From contig NZ_CP013074.1 in assembly GCF_001889305.1 (NCBI RefSeq), positions 248,001-312,000 of the forward strand: a stretch of DNA of 64,000 nt. The letters are read 5' to 3'. This DNA is from Dehalococcoides mccartyi. GTDB lineage: Bacteria > Chloroflexota > Dehalococcoidia > Dehalococcoidales > Dehalococcoidaceae. Under the pieces are notes generated by a model, which was given only the letters and a program-made list of their open reading frames with translations, did not search any database and was not told where the DNA came from. Both the position numbers and the translations under genes were made by a program. Of this stretch, positions 30,556 through 39,742 are shown in pieces; the stretch's first letter is position 1, and each line of letters opens with the position of its first letter.

Positions 30556-32070
30556 CTACCAATCGTAGACCAATATCGGTCTACGCACAGATAGGTCGTT
30601 GTAACTAGCAATATAGTTGAGCGTCAACGGTTCATACCCGCGGGAGATTATTACTGGGTTTATTGCTCTGAAATTGTAAGAAGTGATAGGAGCTACTTCC
30701 TCGTACAATATTTTCATAAAATCGTGAAACGTTGAAGTAGAAAAAACCTGATCCCATACAAAAGCATAGCATAGCGAGATCACCCGACTAGTCAACGTAT
30801 TCTTCTCTTCGATAATAAAGCTGCTATTGGTTGGTTGTTTGATAAGGTTACGAGAGACATAGCCATTATTGGGACAGCATGGGAGTCCGTAAGTAACATT
30901 TGCGATTATGTCTTTTATCGGCGATGGAGTTCCCCAAGGTATTGGTGTTATGGAAGGATTCTGAGGCAGTGATACAGTACCAGGTAACTCAGCAAACAGA
31001 GCATCTTTGGATTGACCAGCAGACTTGTATTCTATCAAGATTACTGGGTCGTAGGGTGAAAAAGTATTATGCATGTTCCTGAATTTTACCGTATCAGGTG
31101 CGAATTTAGCTGCAAGAGCACACGCTGAGATCTTATCTTTGCCAGGATGGAAAATGGCTCTTTGTCTGAATAGATCTATATACAACATAAGTTGCCGTAG
31201 TTCCCCCAGCTTGAAATTCGAATTCTTTGCTTCAATGATGTAATAGTGGCGGTCGTCTTCATTTATTGTCGATACTACAAGGACATCCATCAATTTTCGC
31301 GTTGTTGGAGCAACGAATGTTTCATTCATATAATCGACGTAATTTGGGAATATTGCTGTAAGAGAAGGATGCAAATCCGCCAATTTATCCATCAAGAGGG
31401 CTTTTACTGCATTCTCATATCTTCCTACATTACCAACCTGTGTCCTCATGGGAATAATATTTGCAGGAACAGGTGATATAACACTCGATGAAACTTTGTG
31501 ACCGCTTAATCTGAATTCACGTAGGAAAATGTTCAGGATAGTCTGTGCATCGGAGAAGGAGATTTTTCTTACAGCCCTTCTTTCAATATTGCGTTCGTTT
31601 TCAAGAGTAGCAAGAGACCAAATTTGGTGAGCTTCTATCGCTTGATAAATGTCTGAGACTCTTACTGACATGTCGGCGTCGCAAATAGCCTCGTAGCCAG
31701 GGTAAGGTTTGAATAAAAACCTAAAAGGAAAGACTTCTTTTTGGTTCTTCCATACGGGAGAGTTATCATAAAATGGATTTGAGCTAGGTGTATATGGTCC
31801 GTGTAAGCCAGATATCCCAAATTCCTTACCGATCACGTGAAAGAATATGAGATCGCCAGGGCGAACTGCAATCAAGTCTCTTATTACAGACAATTGGTCC
31901 TGAGGACGTAATTGGGTTGTGGAATCCGGCTTGTTCTTTCTATTACCGTATATACCCTTTACCCTAGATATTGGCCAGTCGGTATCTGATACTTGGCAAA
32001 CAAAACCTCCCATATCATTCTCCCAATTAATCTGGTCTTTGTATCTGGGAATCGATGCCGTATTGGTCAT
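30556..32070 (-). CDS. EVE-like domain plus PD-(D/E)XK nuclease-like protein
   Basis: About 504 aa from ATG 32070. Residues about 5-150 resemble an EVE/PUA-like modified-base reader (VRPGDLIFFHVIGKEFGISG, then WKNQKEVFPFRFLF). Residues about 255-330 contain a PD-(D/E)XK-like core (LMDVLVVSTINEDD, then YYIIEAKNSNFKLGELRQLM, with D and E-x-K). The last 120 residues are unassigned. EVE-nuclease fusions restrict DNA with modified bases, or act as specificity and cleavage subunits beside a methyltransferase. It overlaps the upstream HNH gene by about 44 nt. Confidence 0.6.
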   Translation of the reverse strand: MTNTASIPRYKDQINWENDMGGFVCQVSDTDWPISRVKGIYGNRKNKPDSTTQLRPQDQLSVIRDLIAVRPGDLIFFHVIGKEFGISGLHGPYTPSSNPFYDNSPVWKNQKEVFPFRFLFKPYPGYEAICDADMSVRVSDIYQAIEAHQIWSLATLENERNIERRAVRKISFSDAQTILNIFLREFRLSGHKVSSSVISPVPANIIPMRTQVGNVGRYENAVKALLMDKLADLHPSLTAIFPNYVDYMNETFVAPTTRKLMDVLVVSTINEDDRHYYIIEAKNSNFKLGELRQLMLYIDLFRQRAIFHPGKDKISACALAAKFAPDTVKFRNMHNTFSPYDPVILIEYKSAGQSKDALFAELPGTVSLPQNPSITPIPWGTPSPIKDIIANVTYGLPCCPNNGYVSRNLIKQPTNSSFIIEEKNTLTSRVISLCYAFVWDQVFSTSTFHDFMKILYEEVAPITSYNFRAINPVIISRGYEPLTLNYIASYNDLSVRRPILVYDW

Positions 32071-32608
32071 ATAGGTTAAATATACTTGAGCAGAATTCAA
32101 TCATGTTTTCGTCATCAGTCCGGACGGCGTCTTCATACATCTTAATAAAGAACCTCTTCCCTGCCTCGGTCATGGAATACCGCTTCTTTAATAGATTATG
32201 CTGTGTGCAAAGCGTCTGTCCATTCTCTGCAGTATTAGTCCCACCCTTGTCCTTAGCTCTTTTATGGTCGGCACAAATTTCCACCCCATTTTCTCTACCC
32301 AGTCCGCAGACAACACATCTGTAGTGATCGCGCTTAAATATTTCTTCTTTAACATCTGCTGGAAAGTCATATAAATCTACATCGTGGACGTAATTGGGAT
32401 CGTATCTATATACCCCTTTTCTGACCTGAATTAGTTGACCTTGCTGGTATAAACTCCTAATATTTCTCCATATATCACGAGGTTTTTTGCCATACATAGA
32501 CATATATTGTTCTTCAACCCAGTCCACTACGGGTGCGTGGTTCAAATCTTGTTTCGGGTGTGACTTGAAGTACGCCATAATGAGTTCACCAATTGTTTTA
32601 TGTTCCAT
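32027..32608 (-). CDS. HNH endonuclease-like protein
   Basis: About 193 aa from ATG 32608, chosen because AAAGGA lies 8 nt upstream; it overlaps the preceding gene by 11 nt. Residues 100-150 hold an HNH motif: HYRCVVCGLGRENG, ICADHKRAKDKGGTNTAENG, LCTQHN, where CxxC and CxxH would bind zinc and ADH supplies the catalytic His. The N-terminal 90 residues look like a winged helix (DIWRNIRSLYQQGQLIQVRK). The operon with the EVE/PD-(D/E)XK protein suggests a restriction role. Confidence 0.75.
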   Translation of the reverse strand: MEHKTIGELIMAYFKSHPKQDLNHAPVVDWVEEQYMSMYGKKPRDIWRNIRSLYQQGQLIQVRKGVYRYDPNYVHDVDLYDFPADVKEEIFKRDHYRCVVCGLGRENGVEICADHKRAKDKGGTNTAENGQTLCTQHNLLKKRYSMTEAGKRFFIKMYEDAVRTDDENMIEFCSSIFNLYDQYGIDSQIQRPD

Positions 32609-33155
32609 TTTTAGATTCCTTTGGGTATAGTCTTTTATCCCATTCATCCCATTTAATTGGATTTAGTGTATCTGTCTCAATAAGCGTTATCCTATCTGGG
32701 CGTCCCGGTCGATTATAGACACGATATTTCGCTTCTCGGGAACTATGTACAAGGGTTTTGTTATCAACTAGTCGTTCAACTAACTCTATCAGGTCAGTAC
32801 GCTTGACGATCACGAACGAAGTCATTTTCTCGAAACTTATGAGATCGGCTTTGCCATGATAAAGCCATCCTTGATCTTGAGACCTAACCCCATGCAACTC
32901 TATCCATATCCATCTATCCTGAACGTCTAAATCACCTCGGTTGAGTCTTTTCATCGCTTTAACGTCAATCTTAAAATTATCGCTACCCCTCTGCATCAAG
33001 AAGTCCCAATGCTCATTGACATTACAATCAAAAGAAGCCTCGGTTAATTCCCAACCGCGCTTTTCAGCCAATCGCCTGAAGACAAGTTCAGCTTTGTCGC
33101 CTAATTCAAGGGAATCCTTAGTATCATATTTGTTACGTCTGCTGTCGTTATTCAT
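32598..33155 (-). CDS. PD-(D/E)XK nuclease-like protein
   Basis: About 185 aa from ATG 33155 (ATG 33167 is an alternative; no strong ribosome binding site at either). Residues 20-80 contain LGDKAELVFRRLAEKRGWEL, then WDFLMQR...FKIDVKAMK, i.e. E, D and D-x-K in the arrangement of the PD-(D/E)XK fold. The rest is beta-rich (WIWIELHGV, FVIVKRTDL). It resembles the nuclease subunits of small Type II-like systems. First gene of the leftward three-gene operon facing the methyltransferase. Confidence 0.6.
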   Translation of the reverse strand: MNNDSRRNKYDTKDSLELGDKAELVFRRLAEKRGWELTEASFDCNVNEHWDFLMQRGSDNFKIDVKAMKRLNRGDLDVQDRWIWIELHGVRSQDQGWLYHGKADLISFEKMTSFVIVKRTDLIELVERLVDNKTLVHSSREAKYRVYNRPGRPDRITLIETDTLNPIKWDEWDKRLYPKESKNGT

Positions 33156-33283
33156 TGAGTAGAGCATACAACAAGTGGGGACCAAATTCAAAAGTTTTCT
33201 GCGTTGTCCTTTAACATCCTTACTGATATTATGTCTATAGTTGACGCGACAAAGGTTTCGTAGGGTCAAATAGAGAAGACAGA

Positions 33284-34330
33284 ATGTGGGACATAAGAGG
33301 ATGGAAGAACCTGACTGTGCACGATGACCCACCACTCGTGGTGGCGAAACAGGAGTTCCTATCATGGCTTGCTGAAGTACCAGAGCCCAACCGGTCTGCA
33401 TGGGAGGAAAGGCTTAAAAGCGGACTGGACCACCCCCACTTTTCTGTTCGACTTGAGCTGTATCTCCACCATTACTTTAGAAGCAACGGTTGGCACATAG
33501 ACATTGAACCGGACATGCTTGGAAGCCCGAACAAACCTGACTTCAGGGTCAGCCACGGCGAAGATTGCATCCTTGTGGAAGCGAAAGCGGTTCTAGAAGA
33601 GAAGAGTACCGCACAACAGACTCAGAGATTAAGACAACTGGCTGATAATCTGACTAACAATTTATCAAGATACATCATTATTCAGCCATTATCCGACCTT
33701 CCTACAAGCCTTCCCACCAAGAAAATCCGAAATATAGTTGAACAACACGCAAAAACCCTAGCAGACGAGGTTTTGGAGTTTGACCTAAGGGACGTGCATC
33801 TGAAAACGCCATACTCACTCAAAGTAGTCATCCTTCCCACGGGTTCTGAACCAGATGAAGCAGGAGGCGTTGGCGGAACGGTCTCAGGCGTGCATACGCT
33901 AGCTATTGGCAGACGAATTCGTGATGCTCTAGAACAAAAAGCAGGCAAGTACGGTGACATCGACGTGCCCTTTCTTATAGCTGTCTATGGCAAAGGTGAG
34001 TTCCCGGTTAAAACTAGAGATGAAGTTGATGCTCTTTTTGGGGACAGAGTATTTCTGGTTCCCACAAAAGGGAGAGGTGCTGTTACGGAGAGTCGAAAAC
34101 CTAACGGATTCTTTACGTCAATGCAAGATGGGACACATCGTCATGAACAAGTGTCAGCAGTACTCTTCTATCGTTTTAAATGGCTTGAAGACAACCACGT
34201 TCATCAAATACACATCTACCATAATCCCTTTGCACAAAAAATAATAAATACAAGCTTGTTCCCTGAAGTACAACAGATGGTCCCACATGACGACGAAAAG
34301 ATGATATGGATAAATGGTGAGCCTGAATAA
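33284..34330 (+). CDS. PD-(D/E)XK-type hypothetical protein
   Basis: A 348-aa protein. Residues about 50-110 hold a PD-(D/E)XK-like core (FSVRLELYLHHYFRSNGWHI, NKPDFRVSHGEDCILVEAKA, giving E, PD and E-x-K). The remainder is alpha/beta with no recognised motif. It is divergent from the nuclease operon at 33155. Proteins of this type occur as single-gene defence or homing-like elements. The function is not known. Confidence 0.55.
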   Translation: MWDIRGWKNLTVHDDPPLVVAKQEFLSWLAEVPEPNRSAWEERLKSGLDHPHFSVRLELYLHHYFRSNGWHIDIEPDMLGSPNKPDFRVSHGEDCILVEAKAVLEEKSTAQQTQRLRQLADNLTNNLSRYIIIQPLSDLPTSLPTKKIRNIVEQHAKTLADEVLEFDLRDVHLKTPYSLKVVILPTGSEPDEAGGVGGTVSGVHTLAIGRRIRDALEQKAGKYGDIDVPFLIAVYGKGEFPVKTRDEVDALFGDRVFLVPTKGRGAVTESRKPNGFFTSMQDGTHRHEQVSAVLFYRFKWLEDNHVHQIHIYHNPFAQKIINTSLFPEVQQMVPHDDEKMIWINGEPE

Positions 34331-34617
34331 CGCAAATCGTCAAGACTGCCTAACTTAGTTGACGAAGATTATTCGATGTAATAAACATATGCAGCTGGTC
34401 CTGGATAGGATATGATGCTAATGGGGTTTGCAGTTCTGGAAAGGCCATGGAAAGGTTATTGAAAAGACTCTCCCTGAACAGTCTGTTTTGATGCCCGGGG
34501 AGTTCTAGATATCGTCCCCTTGGTGGACCTCGAGATTTAGGAATTTGATGAGAATAATAAAAAAGCTGATACTATTGAAATCAGCACAATTCATAATAGT
34601 TAATTGGAGAAAAAGTT

Positions 34618-35427
34618 GTGGAAGGAATCCAGAAACAAGAATCTCCTATAATTCGTGTGACACGTTGGTCAGTAAAAATGTCTTTTCCAAAGAAAGGAAA
34701 CAAGGAACCCGAGACGCATGGTGATACGATTATTTATGGAGTTGATGCAGAAGGAAAAGAGAAGGTCTACGCGGAGATCCCATCCATAAAGTGGGAGGAA
34801 TGGTCGAAAAAAGACCCATTGTGGAACCAAGCTCATAACGCAATGCTTGATAATCTGTTGTCCGATCCAAAGACTCGAGATTTTGTGATCCAGGTTAATA
34901 TACAAGCAGCTTTAGATGATGGTGATGAAGAGATGGCGATTAGACTCTGGAATGCTCTATCCGAATCGGCCAAAGCAGAACTGAAAGCTAGATCGGAAAC
35001 TAATTCCAGTACAGAGAAGTCTGATAAGAGTTATAGCTTATCAGATGTTCAAAAAGTATGGGCGCAGAGAGCAAAGCAAGGATTAAGTTCTTCTGAGCTC
35101 CAAAAACTTATCATAAAACAGGAAGGACGCTGCGCATTATCTGGTGCACTGATGATATTCGACAAAACCTGGGGAACCCCCAAAATAAACGGACAGGGAT
35201 GTCATCCCCTATATGCAGCTGTTGACCATATCTCCCCGGGCAACAGGGAGCACGGGCATCAACTTGTTTGTTACGATCTCAATGATCTCAAAGGACATCT
35301 CCCCAAAAAAGTATTCACTGAACTACAAAATACGTCTGCTTGGAAAGATCTAATGCAACAATGGAGATCCCAATCTGAAAATGACCCTACGAATATTGCT
35401 GCTTTCAAGGCTTTGTTGAAAGACTGA
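34618..35427 (+). CDS. HNH-like protein with unusual zinc motif
   Basis: A 269-aa protein from GTG 34618. Residues about 155-235 hold a degenerate HNH core: GRCALSGALMIFDKTWGTPK, YAAVDHISPGN, then YDLNDLKGHL. Only one Cys is near the expected CxxC, and the DH catalytic pair is kept. The N-terminal 150 residues are charged and helical (ALDDGDEEMAIRLWNALSES). Its closest analogues are phage and plasmid HNH proteins acting in DNA nicking or homing. Faces the same way as the PD-(D/E)XK gene upstream. Confidence 0.6.
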   Translation: MEGIQKQESPIIRVTRWSVKMSFPKKGNKEPETHGDTIIYGVDAEGKEKVYAEIPSIKWEEWSKKDPLWNQAHNAMLDNLLSDPKTRDFVIQVNIQAALDDGDEEMAIRLWNALSESAKAELKARSETNSSTEKSDKSYSLSDVQKVWAQRAKQGLSSSELQKLIIKQEGRCALSGALMIFDKTWGTPKINGQGCHPLYAAVDHISPGNREHGHQLVCYDLNDLKGHLPKKVFTELQNTSAWKDLMQQWRSQSENDPTNIAAFKALLKD

Positions 35428-35988
35428 CACCAACTCATGAGCCATTATATTGATGTTAACTTTTCAGATTGACGATAAATTCGAAGGTTTTAGTTCTGCG
35501 TATTGTACAGTACCGCCCACCATTTTTTAAACGTAAAACAGCCTCCATGATTTAGGTTCATGGAGGCTGTTTTTATTGGTGGCACTAATTTGGCACTAAA
35601 CTTTTTCTGCCGGTCGCTTTTTAGTCAGTCAGAATAATATCAATGCATCAGGAATTTGGGCGAAGTGCTTTTATCGGCAATATTTATGTAGACAGCTGCT
35701 ATTTTTGGTCCAAATGGTTTAAAGTGTGCCAAATGCAGAGTAAACTATGACTAAGCATATTTGCGTAATATAGTACCAATATAGTCCATAATGGGATATA
35801 AATATCTGATACTTGCGTTATTATGTATTATTATGGCTATGTGTAGATTACGTAAATTGAAGTCAGAAACAACAGAGTCCGGAGAAAAGGTAGTAAAATC
35901 CTATACAATGCATATAATACTTGTCTTAAAACGTTAAGGGCGCTTTTTATTATGAAATAATGCCCAATTGATTTGTGGATAAAGCTTT
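35428..35988. other. 561-bp AT-rich gap with a terminator; possible island junction
   Basis: No gene is supported. It contains a strong stem-loop (35535-35573), two direct TGGCACTAA copies (35581-35589 and 35594-35602) and a sequence ACCGCCCACCATTTTTT (35511-35527) resembling a tRNA 3' end, but without the T-arm needed for a real tRNA. Base composition falls sharply here, so a junction between island segments is plausible. Confidence 0.4.
35535..35573 (+). terminator. Strong intrinsic terminator
   Basis: AAAACAGCCTCCATGA (35535-35550) pairs with TCATGGAGGCTGTTTT (35558-35573) around a 7-nt loop, a 16-bp perfect stem ending in T residues. It can act on both strands. Confidence 0.8.
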
Positions 35989-36504
35989 ATGAGATTAAAA
36001 CTTAAAGACTTATTAGATAGCTATCTTGCATATATGGTTGAAGATGACATTAAACTTACAACCAAAACTATGTATGATTACAAAGAGGAGATAGTTGCCC
36101 TCTCTATAATGCCTTTTATCATGTTTGTGGCTTCTATTATTCTGGCAATTCGGTTAAGATCATTTTATGAGCTGGATTTTTTCCTATGTATATTGGTTAT
36201 ATTGTTATATGTGATTCTGGATTTATTAACATTATTGATTGCTATTAGGTTCTTTGAAAAACGCAAGACTGTAAAAAAGAGCAAAAAAGATATACCTTAC
36301 GGATATATACCTGGAGGATACATAGTAGCCTTTTATGTGGCAATATATATTTTTAACGAGATTAATAGCCAGAATTATACACTAATACTTCTACTGTTCT
36401 TTACTTCCATGGCAGCACTAAGTAATATCGTATTATTGATCCTCAAATATAGATATTACAGTGCACGGGTGAAATCAGGGGAATTGATGATACGCTTAAA
36501 GTAA
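35989..36504 (+). CDS. Four-span membrane protein of unknown function
   Basis: A 171-aa protein with four hydrophobic segments (about 34-53, 61-84, 105-120 and 127-148) and basic loops. It is AT-rich, with codon use unlike the preceding operon. No ribosome binding site is obvious, and no family is recognised. It stands alone between two gaps. Confidence 0.5.
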   Translation: MRLKLKDLLDSYLAYMVEDDIKLTTKTMYDYKEEIVALSIMPFIMFVASIILAIRLRSFYELDFFLCILVILLYVILDLLTLLIAIRFFEKRKTVKKSKKDIPYGYIPGGYIVAFYVAIYIFNEINSQNYTLILLLFFTSMAALSNIVLLILKYRYYSARVKSGELMIRLK

Positions 36505-36924
36505 AATAATACGCTAATAGAGATGCATAATAATTATACTGAAGACTTGACCCAGTAGAAAGTTGCCCAAGAGGTTATCTAATACCAGAGCAACAAACTG
36601 AGCATTGCTATTCGTTATTTATATAAACTCAGCGTGTGTTGCCCTAAAGATTTAGGGCACTATTCTAGTGTATGAGTTTGCCGACTGTGATAGCTATTAT
36701 CAATACGTGCTTATTTTTCAACCAGTGTTCTTTTCCCGTCCAAAACAATATCGTTAAACTTACTGGTGGCAACTTGTTGTAAGCTATGGGTTGCATGGCT
36801 ATAAGTATCTAGGGTTATCCGGGTTGATTTTTGGGCTATTTATTGGCAAAAGTGGTTCTTATTTGTATACTGATATACATTATAAGATATTTCGCAGAAT
36901 ACGATAAATGCTTAGGGGTGGATT
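36505..36924. other. 420-bp gap, no gene seen
   Basis: AT-rich, with no reading frame of convincing quality. One small inverted repeat (GCCCTAAAGATTTAGGGC at 36642-36659) is present. The sequence looks like decayed DNA between accessory genes. Confidence 0.5.
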
Positions 36925-37485
36925 ATGAAAACCCAATATTATAAAAATTTTCTTGAACAAAAGGGTGTAATTTTTGAAGAAGGGTTATCAGAAGAAGAGA
37001 CAGTTCTAATAGAGCAGAAATACGATTTTAAATTTCCGCCGGATTTGAGGGAATTCCTGTCTCTTGGTTTGCCGGTTTCAGATGATTTTATAAATTGGCG
37101 GTCTGATTCTGAAAAAAGTATTAGAGGTAAGTTAGACTGGCCTTATGATAGCATGTGTTTTGATGTGGAGAATGATGAATTCTGGCTGCCGGAATGGGGT
37201 AAAAAACCGCAATCACATGAAAAAGCATGTGAAATTGTTAAAAAAGCACTGGATAAGATGCCTAAGTTGATTCCGATTTGTTCTCATCGTTATATACCAG
37301 ACACGCCTTGCGAGGCAGGTAATCCGGTGTTTTCGGTATATCAGACAGATATTATTTATTACGGTAGAAATCTGGGAGATTATTTGGAGATTGAATTTGA
37401 TAGGTCCCGTAAATGGGACCTTCAAACCGGTTATATAAAACAGATTGAGTTTTGGTCAGAATTTGCCGAAGGTTATATACTTTAG
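36925..37485 (+). CDS. SMI1/KNR4 (SUKH) family protein
   Basis: A 186-aa protein. The N-terminal pattern (LSEEETVLIEQKYDFKFPPD, then LREFLSLGLPVSDDFINWR) and later PKLIPICSHRYIPDTP...GNPVFSVYQTDIIYYG are typical of SUKH-superfamily proteins. Many act as immunity proteins against polymorphic nuclease toxins. No toxin gene is next to it, so it may be an orphan immunity gene. Good ribosome binding site (GGGGTGG) before the ATG. Confidence 0.75.
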   Translation: MKTQYYKNFLEQKGVIFEEGLSEEETVLIEQKYDFKFPPDLREFLSLGLPVSDDFINWRSDSEKSIRGKLDWPYDSMCFDVENDEFWLPEWGKKPQSHEKACEIVKKALDKMPKLIPICSHRYIPDTPCEAGNPVFSVYQTDIIYYGRNLGDYLEIEFDRSRKWDLQTGYIKQIEFWSEFAEGYIL

Positions 37486-37681
37486 CTATTGAATGGTCTT
37501 ATTTGTCATTAACCTTTCACTAGATAATCTTGGGTAGTTTGTTTAAATAGTAAAACAATATGATAGCCATAACTGGTTTTATAGCATTTGCAGCAATTAA
37601 TATATGAGGGTGTTGAGAGGCTATTTCACATAGAGCATTTTTATATTCCGGGTCTTATAGGTCCATAGAGGGGAGTATATT

Positions 37682-37855
37682 ATGAGCCCAATTGGTGGAA
37701 TTATTTTCGGTTGTTTGGGTATCCTATGTGTCGTATATAGGCTAAAGAATCCAAAGAGCACTCAGGCTTTAGACGAAGAAAAACCCTTGCTGTACGTTTT
37801 AGCTTTTGGAATAATTATTTATATAATTGGGCAAGTATTAGATATTATAGTATAG
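37682..37855 (+). CDS. Small two-span membrane protein
   Basis: A 57-aa protein with two hydrophobic segments (residues 4-19 and 37-56) and a charged loop (RLKNPKSTQALDEEKP). GAGGGGAG lies at the right distance upstream. It is short, but the ribosome binding site and the helix-loop-helix pattern support it. No family is recognised. Confidence 0.5.
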   Translation: MSPIGGIIFGCLGILCVVYRLKNPKSTQALDEEKPLLYVLAFGIIIYIIGQVLDIIV

Positions 37856-37868
37856 ATGCAGGTTAAAT

Positions 37869-38129
37869 ATGAAAACAAAAACTTTACATTTTTACACCAA
37901 GATGTTTTATTGGTTAGTGCTAGCTTGTATTCCGGTAGTTTTTAGCGCGCTGTTTTTACTTTACCAAATCAGAGGTTTCCCCATCCTGAAACTTGATGAC
38001 AATGTCCAGTCAACTTTCATTTTAATAACAAATATATTTATAGGTAATTATCCCTTGACAACAGGTAGTATATATGATAAGATTGTCTTACACATAAAGG
38101 AGCAAGGCAATGGAAAAATATACTACTAA
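37869..38129 (+). pseudogene. Membrane protein fragment, probably truncated by the transposase insertion
   Basis: An 86-aa frame. Two clear spans (about 13-32 and 49-62) are followed by a tail that reads into the transposase ribosome binding site and ends 20 nt inside the transposase gene. The last 25 residues are therefore unlikely to be native. A membrane-protein remnant on the other side of the transposase (39350-39742) may be the other half or a separate gene. Confidence 0.4.
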
Positions 38130-38961
38130 AGATTTTGAACGTGACTTTCCCAGCGATGATGCTTGTATGGATTGGCTCTTTAATATACGCTATCCCGAAG
38201 GCGTGTATTGTCCTAAATGCGATAAGGTAACCAAGCATCATAGGATTAAAGCCCGCTCCAGCTATTCCTGTGATATTTGCGGTAGCCAAGTTTACCCCAC
38301 TGCTGGCACTATTTTTCATAAATCCAGCACTCCGCTTAAAGTTTGGTTTCAGGTCATGTACCGTATGGCTTCTACCAGATGCGGTATTTCCGCTAAGCAA
38401 ATCCAGCGTGAAACTGGTGTTACCTATAAAACAGCGTGGCGTATGTTTAAACAAATCCGCTCTCTGCTTGATGAAAACTGTGGAACAGTAAAGGGTGAAG
38501 TAGAGGCTGACGAAACTTATATAGGCGGTAAACACTCTGGCACTCGTGGACGTGGTGCGGAAGGTAAAACTCCTGTAATCGGCATCGCACAAAGACATGG
38601 CAAGATTATTGCCAGTGTATCCCCCGATGTATCCAGCAAGGCCATCACACCATTTATAGCTCAAAACGTGGCCCTTGAAAGCACTATCTATACTGATGAG
38701 TTCAGAAGCTACAATAACGTGTCTAAACTCGGCTATAAACATCGTGTTGTCAACCATGGCAGAGAGCAGTGGGTTGATGGATTGGCTCATACCAATACAA
38801 TTGAGGGTTTCTGGTCGCTTATGAAGCGTGGCATTGATGGTGTTTATCACGCTGTCAGCCCTAAGTACCTTCAATCCTATGTGAATGAGTACTCTTTTCG
38901 CTATAATCATCGGAACGATGAGACTCCGATGTTCCAGTCTTTTCTAGAGAAGCTGGTTTGA
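38110..38961 (+). CDS. IS1595-family (ISXO2-like) transposase
   Basis: A 283-aa protein. Residues 30-60 form a zinc ribbon (CPKCDKVTKHH...CDICGSQV). Residues 125-270 are the DDE domain: EADETYIGGK (first Asp), IYTDEFRSYNNV (second Asp), then HTNTIEGFWSLMKRGIDGVY (family-specific N/E region) and YVNEYSFRYNHR. Length and motif order are complete, so it may be active. AAAGGAGCAAGG precedes the ATG. I could not find matching terminal inverted repeats by eye, so the element ends are not set. Confidence 0.9.
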   Translation: MEKYTTKDFERDFPSDDACMDWLFNIRYPEGVYCPKCDKVTKHHRIKARSSYSCDICGSQVYPTAGTIFHKSSTPLKVWFQVMYRMASTRCGISAKQIQRETGVTYKTAWRMFKQIRSLLDENCGTVKGEVEADETYIGGKHSGTRGRGAEGKTPVIGIAQRHGKIIASVSPDVSSKAITPFIAQNVALESTIYTDEFRSYNNVSKLGYKHRVVNHGREQWVDGLAHTNTIEGFWSLMKRGIDGVYHAVSPKYLQSYVNEYSFRYNHRNDETPMFQSFLEKLV

Positions 38962-39006
38962 TAGGTTGAGAGGACTTATATAATAAGTCAAAGAATTCCT
39001 CTCGTG

Positions 39007-39414
39007 TTACCGTATTCTCAATTGTCTCTTTCTCGGTTCTCTTCGTTTGTGTATCCAGTTTTTTCTTTTCCATTGTGAACCTCTCTGCTTAAACGTTCTT
39101 CTATTTAAAGATTCAAGAGATATACGAATCTCATTCATTAATTTGTAAATCTCTTTCAGTTCGTTTTTATGTTCTTTTCTCTCTTTTTTCTCTGCTCTTA
39201 TGGTTAGTATTTCACTTATAATAAAGATTATCATTACAAGAATTGAAATTAGCATAGGTATCCACGCCTCTCCCAATTCGCTAGAGATAGCATTACACCA
39301 TCCGTTACTGGATTGTTTATACCAGATAGATTGAATATGAGCGAATAAGATGTTGAGAGCGAAGACAAGAGCAATAAGCCGTAATATTGATTGCAATATT
39401 TTAAGCATCGCCAC
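39007..39414 (-). CDS. Two-span membrane protein of unknown function
   Basis: A 135-aa protein. Two hydrophobic segments (about 8-26 and 53-71) are followed by a very basic, charged coiled-coil-like tail (AEKKERKEHKNELKEIYKLM, then RRREPRKRQLRIR). It is adjacent and convergent to the transposase, so it could be a passenger of that insertion. No family is recognised. Confidence 0.45.
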   Translation of the reverse strand: MAMLKILQSILRLIALVFALNILFAHIQSIWYKQSSNGWCNAISSELGEAWIPMLISILVMIIFIISEILTIRAEKKERKEHKNELKEIYKLMNEIRISLESLNRRTFKQRGSQWKRKNWIHKRREPRKRQLRIR

Positions 39415-39742
39415 CAGTATAACAGACTTTTATTTAGCTTACTACCTGTTAAAAGGGTATAGTTACCTATTTATATTCATGTTTCTTATTACAGCCGAAA
39501 GAATACCTAATATTCTGGTTAAAATGAACCTTGATAATACCAATGATAAATCTATATATACCGCATTCCTGTTTAGGTTAGCTTTGGTTATAACTTTAAT
39601 ACTGCTGGGATTTATGCAAGCAGCAAGCCGTGATACATTCATCTTAACAGTAGGTCCTTTGGTATTTGGTCCCCTGATACTTCTGTATTTTTGGCCTACT
39701 GCTAGGAATTGGGAGAAACTAAAACGAGAATTAGTAAAATAG
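39350..39742 (+). pseudogene. Membrane protein remnant
   Basis: A 130-aa frame whose first 20 residues overlap the divergent gene on the other strand and look accidental. From residue 26 it reads as a real membrane protein: spans at about 27-46, 72-92 and 97-113, ending WEKLKRELVK. The native start is missing. It probably lost its 5' end to the insertion event. Confidence 0.4.

Noticed and set aside
35505-35530. tRNA-like 3' end (ACCGCCCACCA)
   Set aside because: No T-loop (TTCGANTC) or acceptor partner in the upstream 90 nt. Kept only as a hint of an integration junction.
38038-38910. A 290-codon open frame on the minus strand
   Set aside because: Antisense to the intact IS1595-type transposase; composition and low-complexity runs look like a shadow frame.
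38030-39420. Terminal inverted repeats of the IS1595-family element
   Set aside because: Several candidate ends were compared by eye with no convincing match, so no element boundaries are given.
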